A DNA stretch of 17,100 bases from an uncultured bacterium (lineage in GTDB: Bacteria; Actinomycetota; Coriobacteriia; Coriobacteriales; Coriobacteriaceae). Under the pieces are notes generated by a model. That model was not told the origin of the DNA, did no database searches, and saw only the letters and a list, made by a program, of their open reading frames with translations. The stretch is taken from assembly GCA_905215945.1 (NCBI GenBank), contig CAJMRZ010000012.1:1-17100 (forward strand). The letters are read 5' to 3'. Positions within the stretch are counted from its first letter, which is position 1; every line of letters starts with the position of its first letter. Made by a program: the position numbers and the translations under genes. Shown here one piece after another: positions 13,372-17,100 of the stretch.

Positions 13372-14340
13372 ATGTCGCGCAAGTCCGCCTACAAGCAAGC
13401 ACTTTCCATCGGCACCGCCGTGGTGCTGGGGTTTGCGTTGTTTACGGGATCGCTCGACGGAGCTCCCAAGCTGCTGTCGCCGCAAAGCGATGAGCAGGCG
13501 ACGGCTCTGGCCGAGAAGCAAAACGAAAGTCCCAGCCGTACCGACGACGAAGCGGACTTGGTCGCCCGGCTCGAATCGGGAACAGCAAGCTCCGAGGACT
13601 CCGGCGATGGCTCCGAATCCACCGCGACCAACACCAACGGCAACGTTGCCTCCGCGGACAGCGCCGCCACCCCCATCGACGAGGTTGAAAACCCCGACCT
13701 CAACCGCGCCCGCGGTGTTTATCTCAGCAGCATTCCCGACTACGCCGGCAACCCCTACGTTGCCCTTCGCGCCGACAGCACGCACCCGCTCGGCACGCCG
13801 TCGTTCACGCTTGACGAGTATGAGCGTGCCACCGAAGAAGGCTGCTTTAAGAAATTCTCCAAGCTCGACAGCCTGGGCCGCACTCGCAAGGCGCTCGCCT
13901 GCGTAGGCCCCGAGTCGCTCGGACAGGGAAAGCGCGGCGATATCTCGCGCATCCATCCTGCCGGTTGGCACCAGCAGCGCTACGACTTTATTCCAGGCCA
14001 GAGCCTCTACAACCGCTGCCACCTCATCGCTTGGTCGCTCTGCGGCGAGAATGCCAACCGCAAAAATCTCCTCACCGGCACGCGCTATCTCAACGAGACG
14101 GGCATGCTACCGTTTGAAGAGCAGATCCTCGACTACATCCGCGACACGGGCAACCATGTGCTCTACCGCGTCACGCCCATGTACAACGAAGAGGAACTCG
14201 TCTGTCGTGGCGTTCGTCTGGAAGCACAATCGGTCGAGGACCACGGTAAGACCCTGTGCTTCCACGTGTACTGCTACAACCTGCAGCCGCACGTGCAGAT
14301 CGACTACGCCACCGGCCGCAACCAGGCATCCGGAGACTAG
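13372..14340 (+). CDS. Secreted or membrane-anchored DNA/RNA non-specific endonuclease (EndA-like)
   Basis: A 322-residue exported nuclease. Basic residues and a hydrophobic segment (about 9-27, ALSIGTAVVLGFALFTG) form a signal peptide or anchor. A low-complexity acidic Ser/Thr/Ala linker (about 38-110) follows, then the nuclease domain. The bba-Me motif is YNRCHLIAWSLCGENANRKN (213-232), followed by LLTGTRYLN. H217 is the predicted general base, and the Asn residues at 227-232 include the likely metal ligand. EndA-type nucleases usually have DRGH or DRSH; here it is NRCH, with Asn replacing Asp. Relatives take part in DNA uptake, degradation of extracellular DNA, or nutrient scavenging. AGGAG sits 5 nt before the ATG within a hairpin. 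It is the only other plus-strand gene besides the LacI-type regulator, and it converges on the EF-G-like gene. Confidence 0.9.
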   Translation: MSRKSAYKQALSIGTAVVLGFALFTGSLDGAPKLLSPQSDEQATALAEKQNESPSRTDDEADLVARLESGTASSEDSGDGSESTATNTNGNVASADSAATPIDEVENPDLNRARGVYLSSIPDYAGNPYVALRADSTHPLGTPSFTLDEYERATEEGCFKKFSKLDSLGRTRKALACVGPESLGQGKRGDISRIHPAGWHQQRYDFIPGQSLYNRCHLIAWSLCGENANRKNLLTGTRYLNETGMLPFEEQILDYIRDTGNHVLYRVTPMYNEEELVCRGVRLEAQSVEDHGKTLCFHVYCYNLQPHVQIDYATGRNQASGD

Positions 14341-14364
14341 TGCCGACCGCGCCGCCCGTAACCC

Positions 14365-14403
14365 AAAAAAATGATCCGCAATCCTTCCGTCGCATACGGA
14401 TCA
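14365..14403 (-). terminator. Intrinsic terminator of the EF-G-like gene
   Basis: On the minus strand TGATCCG and CGGATCA pair across 18 nt, with an inner TCCGT/ACGGA alternative, and seven T residues follow (14365-14371). It lies about 70 nt past the EF-G-like stop and 25 nt past the nuclease stop. Confidence 0.75.
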
Positions 14404-14406
14404 AAT

Positions 14407-14437
14407 AAGGCCGCCCCGGTTACCCAGGACGGCCTTT
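14407..14437. terminator. Second hairpin between convergent nuclease and EF-G-like genes
   Basis: AAGGCCG (14407-14413) pairs with CGGCCTT (14430-14436); further pairs continue inward past one mismatch. It could act on both strands, giving the convergent genes a tandem terminator block. Confidence 0.65.
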
Positions 14438-14471
14438 CCGTCAGCACCTACATTGCAGACAACGCCACACG

Positions 14472-16547
14472 CTACTTGGCGCGGCCCTCCTCATAGCGCT
14501 CGACCAGCTTGGCCTGAACGTCATAAGGCACCTGCTCGTAGCCGGCGGGCTTCATGGTAAAGTCGCCCGTGCCGCGCGTGATAGAGCGCAGGCGCGTCGA
14601 ATAATCCGTCAGCTCGGCCAGCGGCGCCTGGGCAATGACTACGGTGTCGCCGCGCTCATCGGTCTCCATGCCCGTCACGCGACCGCGCGATGCCGAGATG
14701 TCGCCCATCACGGCGCCGGCATAGCTCTCGGGGATAGTCACCGTGATTTCCTCGATGGGCTCCAGCACCACCGGGTCGGCATCGGCGCATGCCTTGCGCA
14801 GACCGATGCGAGCCGCCGCGCGGAACGCCATCTCGTTGGAGTCGACGCTGTGATACGAGCCGTCATACACCGCGACACGAATGCCCGTGAGCGGATAGCC
14901 GGCGATAATGCCGTCCTTCATGGTTTCCTGGACGCCCTTGTCCACGGCGGGGATGAGCGAGCGCGGGATGCGGCCGCCCACGACCTCATCAACAAACTCG
15001 TAGCCGTCACTCGTGCCGTCGGGCCCAATGAGCGGCTCAACGCGCAGCCAGCAGTCGCCGTACTGGCCGGCACCGCCAGTCTGCTTCTTATGGCGACCCT
15101 GGGCACTCGCCGTGCGGCGGATGGTCTCGCGATACGGAATGCGGATCGGCACACTTTTGGCCACGACCTTGGTGCGGTCCTCAAGGCGATTGAGCAGGAC
15201 CGAAACCTGCGCCTCACCCACGGCGGAGATGATAGTCTGGCCGGTCTCCTCGTCACGATCGATGCTCATGGTCGGATCGGCCTTGCATGCCTTCTCGATA
15301 AACGTGTAGAGCTTCTCTTCGTCCCCGCGATTCTCGGCCTCGATGGCAATGCGGTACTGCGAGTTGGGGAACTTAAACGCCGCAGCCTCGACCTTGCCGG
15401 TAATCGAGAGCGTATCACCCGTCTCTGCCGCCAACTTGGGCGCCACGATAATGTCGCCGGCATAGGCATGGCCAACCTCGGTCATATCGCGGCCGCACAT
15501 CACATACAGGTGAGCCAGACGGTCGCCCTTGCGCGTGCGCGCGTTGACCAGCTCAAGGCCCGGCTCAAGCGTACCCGTCAGCACCTTGATAAAGCTGATG
15601 CGACCCTGCTGCGGATCGGCCAGCGTCTTAAACACAAACGCCACCGGACGGTCATCGTCGCTCGAAATCTTGAGCGAATCACCGTCGATGAGCGGCATCT
15701 CGCCGTAGTCCGTCGGCGCCGGGAAGTACGTGGCGATGTCGTCCATCAGCGAGTTGACGCCCTGCTCCTTAATGCAATCGCCCGCAAAGACCGGCACAAA
15801 GATGCGCTCGGCAATCGCCTTCGACAGCAAGCCCTCAAGCTCCTCCTGCGTCAGCGTCTCCTCGCCTTCCAAGTACTTCATCATCAGTTCGTCGTCAGCC
15901 TCGGCCACCAGCTCGCACAGATGGTCATGGGCCTCCTCGGCCTGGGCACGATACTCCTCGGGAATCTCCGACTCAACGGCTTCGGTGCCGTTGCAATGGC
16001 GCGCCTTCATGCGCACCAGGTCGATGATGCCGTCAAAGTCCTCGCCCTCGCCCCAGGGAAGGGTCACGGCGCCCAGGCGCGTGCCAAAGCGCTCCTGCAG
16101 CAGGTCCATCGTGGTCGCAAAGCTGGCCTCGGAGCGCGACAGGCGGTTTACGAACACCGCACGCGCCAGGCGCAGGTCCTCGGCGGCATACCAGAGCTTA
16201 ACCGTCGTAGGCTGCGGGCCGGCCTCGGCATCGACCACAAACAGAGCCGTCTCGCAGACGCTCATCGCAGCAAAGGCGTCGCCGATAAAATCGGGGTAGC
16301 ACGGGGCATCGAGCACATTGATGCGCGCGCCCTTCCAGTCGATCGGCGCGATGGTCGTCGAGATGGAAAATGCACGCTTGACCTCTTCGGGGTCATAGTC
16401 GAGCGTGGGCTTGGTGCCGTCGTGGCCGCCCAGGCGGGCGGTCTTGCCGGAAAGGTGGAGCATGGCCTCGGCGAGTGAAGTCTTGCCCACCCCGCCTTGG
16501 CCTACGAGCACCACGTTCCTTACGTTACCGGTCTTGGGAGCACCCAT
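14472..16547 (-). CDS. EF-G-like translational GTPase with degenerate GTP-binding motifs (EF-G2 type)
   Basis: A 691-residue protein with the full five-domain length of elongation factor G. Domains II-V look intact: QGRHKKQTGGAGQYGDCWLR in domain IV, GSYHSVDSNEMAFRAAARIG, and a C-terminal domain with ESYAGAVMGDISASRGRV. The G domain is altered. The P-loop is GQGGVGKT (16-23) rather than GHIDAGKT. Switch II is DAPCYPDF (80-87) rather than DTPGHVDF, so the catalytic His position is Tyr84. The base-reading NKxD is NRLS (134-137). This fits the EF-G-like paralogue group (EF-G2, FusA2) rather than the main translocase, which must lie elsewhere. The ATG at 16547 has AAGGAGG 5 nt upstream. A 37-residue extension to a TTG at 16658 is not family-like. 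Two hairpins follow the stop. Confidence 0.9.
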   Translation of the reverse strand: MGAPKTGNVRNVVLVGQGGVGKTSLAEAMLHLSGKTARLGGHDGTKPTLDYDPEEVKRAFSISTTIAPIDWKGARINVLDAPCYPDFIGDAFAAMSVCETALFVVDAEAGPQPTTVKLWYAAEDLRLARAVFVNRLSRSEASFATTMDLLQERFGTRLGAVTLPWGEGEDFDGIIDLVRMKARHCNGTEAVESEIPEEYRAQAEEAHDHLCELVAEADDELMMKYLEGEETLTQEELEGLLSKAIAERIFVPVFAGDCIKEQGVNSLMDDIATYFPAPTDYGEMPLIDGDSLKISSDDDRPVAFVFKTLADPQQGRISFIKVLTGTLEPGLELVNARTRKGDRLAHLYVMCGRDMTEVGHAYAGDIIVAPKLAAETGDTLSITGKVEAAAFKFPNSQYRIAIEAENRGDEEKLYTFIEKACKADPTMSIDRDEETGQTIISAVGEAQVSVLLNRLEDRTKVVAKSVPIRIPYRETIRRTASAQGRHKKQTGGAGQYGDCWLRVEPLIGPDGTSDGYEFVDEVVGGRIPRSLIPAVDKGVQETMKDGIIAGYPLTGIRVAVYDGSYHSVDSNEMAFRAAARIGLRKACADADPVVLEPIEEITVTIPESYAGAVMGDISASRGRVTGMETDERGDTVVIAQAPLAELTDYSTRLRSITRGTGDFTMKPAGYEQVPYDVQAKLVERYEEGRAK

Positions 16548-16552
16548 GATGA

Positions 16553-16559
16553 CCTCCTT
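16553..16559 (-). promoter_or_regulatory. Ribosome-binding site fixing the EF-G-like start
   Basis: The minus strand reads AAGGAGG five bases before the ATG at 16547. This rules against the longer TTG-started reading. Confidence 0.75.
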
Positions 16560-16792
16560 GCAGGGCCGCGCGCAATGCGCGACGCCAACGGGGAGAGTTC
16601 GCGGTCGGTGCCATCCCGGGAGCAGCATGGTCGGCAGCCGAGCCGACTCACCCTCCAAATGTCCTATGCCACCACCCTACCCTCACGGGCGGCTGTCCAT
16701 GCATACCTTTCGGCGCACGTATGAATACAGGCGGCGAGAGGAAGAGACAAGCTTATGAGGCGATTATTGAACCCCGTCGATGCAAACAAAAT

Positions 16793-16822
16793 GCCGCCAC
16801 AGACCGTAAGACCTGCGGCGGC
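16793..16822 (-). terminator. Intrinsic terminator of the amino-acid ABC transporter gene
   Basis: On the minus strand GCCGCCGCAG pairs with CTGTGGCGGC over 10 bp (one G-T pair) around a 10-nt loop, followed by ATTTTGTTT. It lies 35 nt past the ATPase stop. Confidence 0.75.
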
Positions 16823-16857
16823 TTCGCCTTAATTAATAGTTGAGTAAATACCTGAGC

Positions 16858-17100
16858 CTATCCCTCGATACGGCTCAAGAACTCACGGGTGCGCTGCTCG
16901 CGCGGATGGTCGATAACCTGCTCGGCAGGACCCTCCTCGACAATGCGGCCGCCATCCATAAAGACCACGCGGTCGGCAACATCGCGCGCAAACTGCATTG
17001 CGTGGGTCACAATCACCATCGTCATATTCTGCGCGGCAAGGTCTTTAATGACACGCAGCACCTCGGCCGTCAGCTCGGGATCGAGCGCCGAGGTCGGCTC
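16858..17100 (-). CDS. Polar amino-acid ABC transporter ATP-binding protein, C-terminal end (runs off right edge)
   Basis: The last 80 residues of an ABC ATPase are visible; the frame is open to the window edge. The fragment begins at the end of Walker B and the D-loop ([10 protein letters not shown]), followed by the switch His in [20 protein letters not shown]. The typical GlnQ/HisP-type tail is [20 protein letters not shown] with the ending [14 protein letters not shown]. The TSALDPE and E-x-G-P-x-x-Q-V/I wording is characteristic of polar amino-acid importers such as GlnQ. Substrate cannot be told from this part. It is on the minus strand and ends with its own terminator, so it is probably the last gene of a transporter operon that lies to the right. 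Confidence 0.9.
   Translation of the reverse strand, partial: EPTSALDPELTAEVLRVIKDLAAQNMTMVIVTHAMQFARDVADRVVFMDGGRIVEEGPAEQVIDHPREQRTREFLSRIEG

Larger units (their letters stand above)
16548..16857. other. 310-nt spacer upstream of the EF-G-like gene
   Basis: No gene is supported. Besides the ABC-gene terminator it holds a likely leader of the EF-G-like gene. In it GTCGGC (16630-16635) pairs with GCCGAC (16642-16647), and CGCGC/GCGCG form a small hairpin near the ribosome-binding site. A weak promoter pair on the minus strand (TTGTCT 16745-16750, 17 nt, TATTCA 16722-16727) is possible but poor at -10. Confidence 0.5.

Noticed and set aside
14850..16478. 542-residue open frame on the plus strand
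   Set aside because: It lies antisense to the EF-G-like gene, with composition typical of a reverse-strand shadow and no domain signal.

Overview
The window looks like chromosomal DNA from a high-GC, host-associated actinobacterium of the Coriobacteriia, with Collinsella or a close relative the best guess. This rests on GC-rich codon use, the mix of PTS sugar uptake with a split transketolase, and protein flavour. It is a judgement from sequence style, not from a database match. No rRNA, tRNA or CRISPR array was recognised. Most genes are on the minus strand; only a LacI-type regulator and a secreted nuclease are on the plus strand.

Layout from left to right. (1) 1-1440: the 5' part of a VanZ-family membrane protein with a TTG start, running off the left edge, and a small serine recombinase with a strong DNA dyad just upstream of it. 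(2) 1444-5842: RNase R (rnr), then the cell-division ABC pair ftsE-ftsX, whose FtsE carries a long Ala/Pro/Gln-rich N-terminal extension. A good intrinsic terminator follows ftsX. (3) 5843-6290: a gene-free stretch with a roughly 150-nt imperfect palindrome and a perfect 17-bp terminator hairpin.

(4) 6291-13252: a carbohydrate locus. A LacI-family regulator (plus strand) diverges from a minus-strand series: fructose-type PTS EIIBC, a divergent GatZ/KbaZ-family protein, transaldolase, and transketolase N- and C-terminal halves. Hairpins separate the first three units. The likely logic is that a hexose or ketose enters through the PTS, is converted by the GatZ/KbaZ-like protein, and is rearranged by transaldolase and transketolase in the non-oxidative pentose phosphate pathway. 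No EIIA, GatY-type aldolase or phosphofructokinase is visible here. The 144-nt spacer between EIIBC and the GatZ-like gene holds complementary segments arranged as an H-type pseudoknot.

(5) 13253-14340: an exported EndA-like DNA/RNA non-specific nuclease, with a near-perfect dyad covering its ribosome-binding site. (6) 14341-17100: convergent terminators, an EF-G-like translational GTPase with degenerate GTP-binding motifs, and the C-terminal end of a polar amino-acid ABC transporter ATPase running off the right edge.

The points most worth following are the pseudoknot-like spacer, the divergent GatZ/KbaZ-type protein without a GatY partner, the degenerate EF-G paralogue, the long palindrome, and the dyads at the recombinase and nuclease genes.
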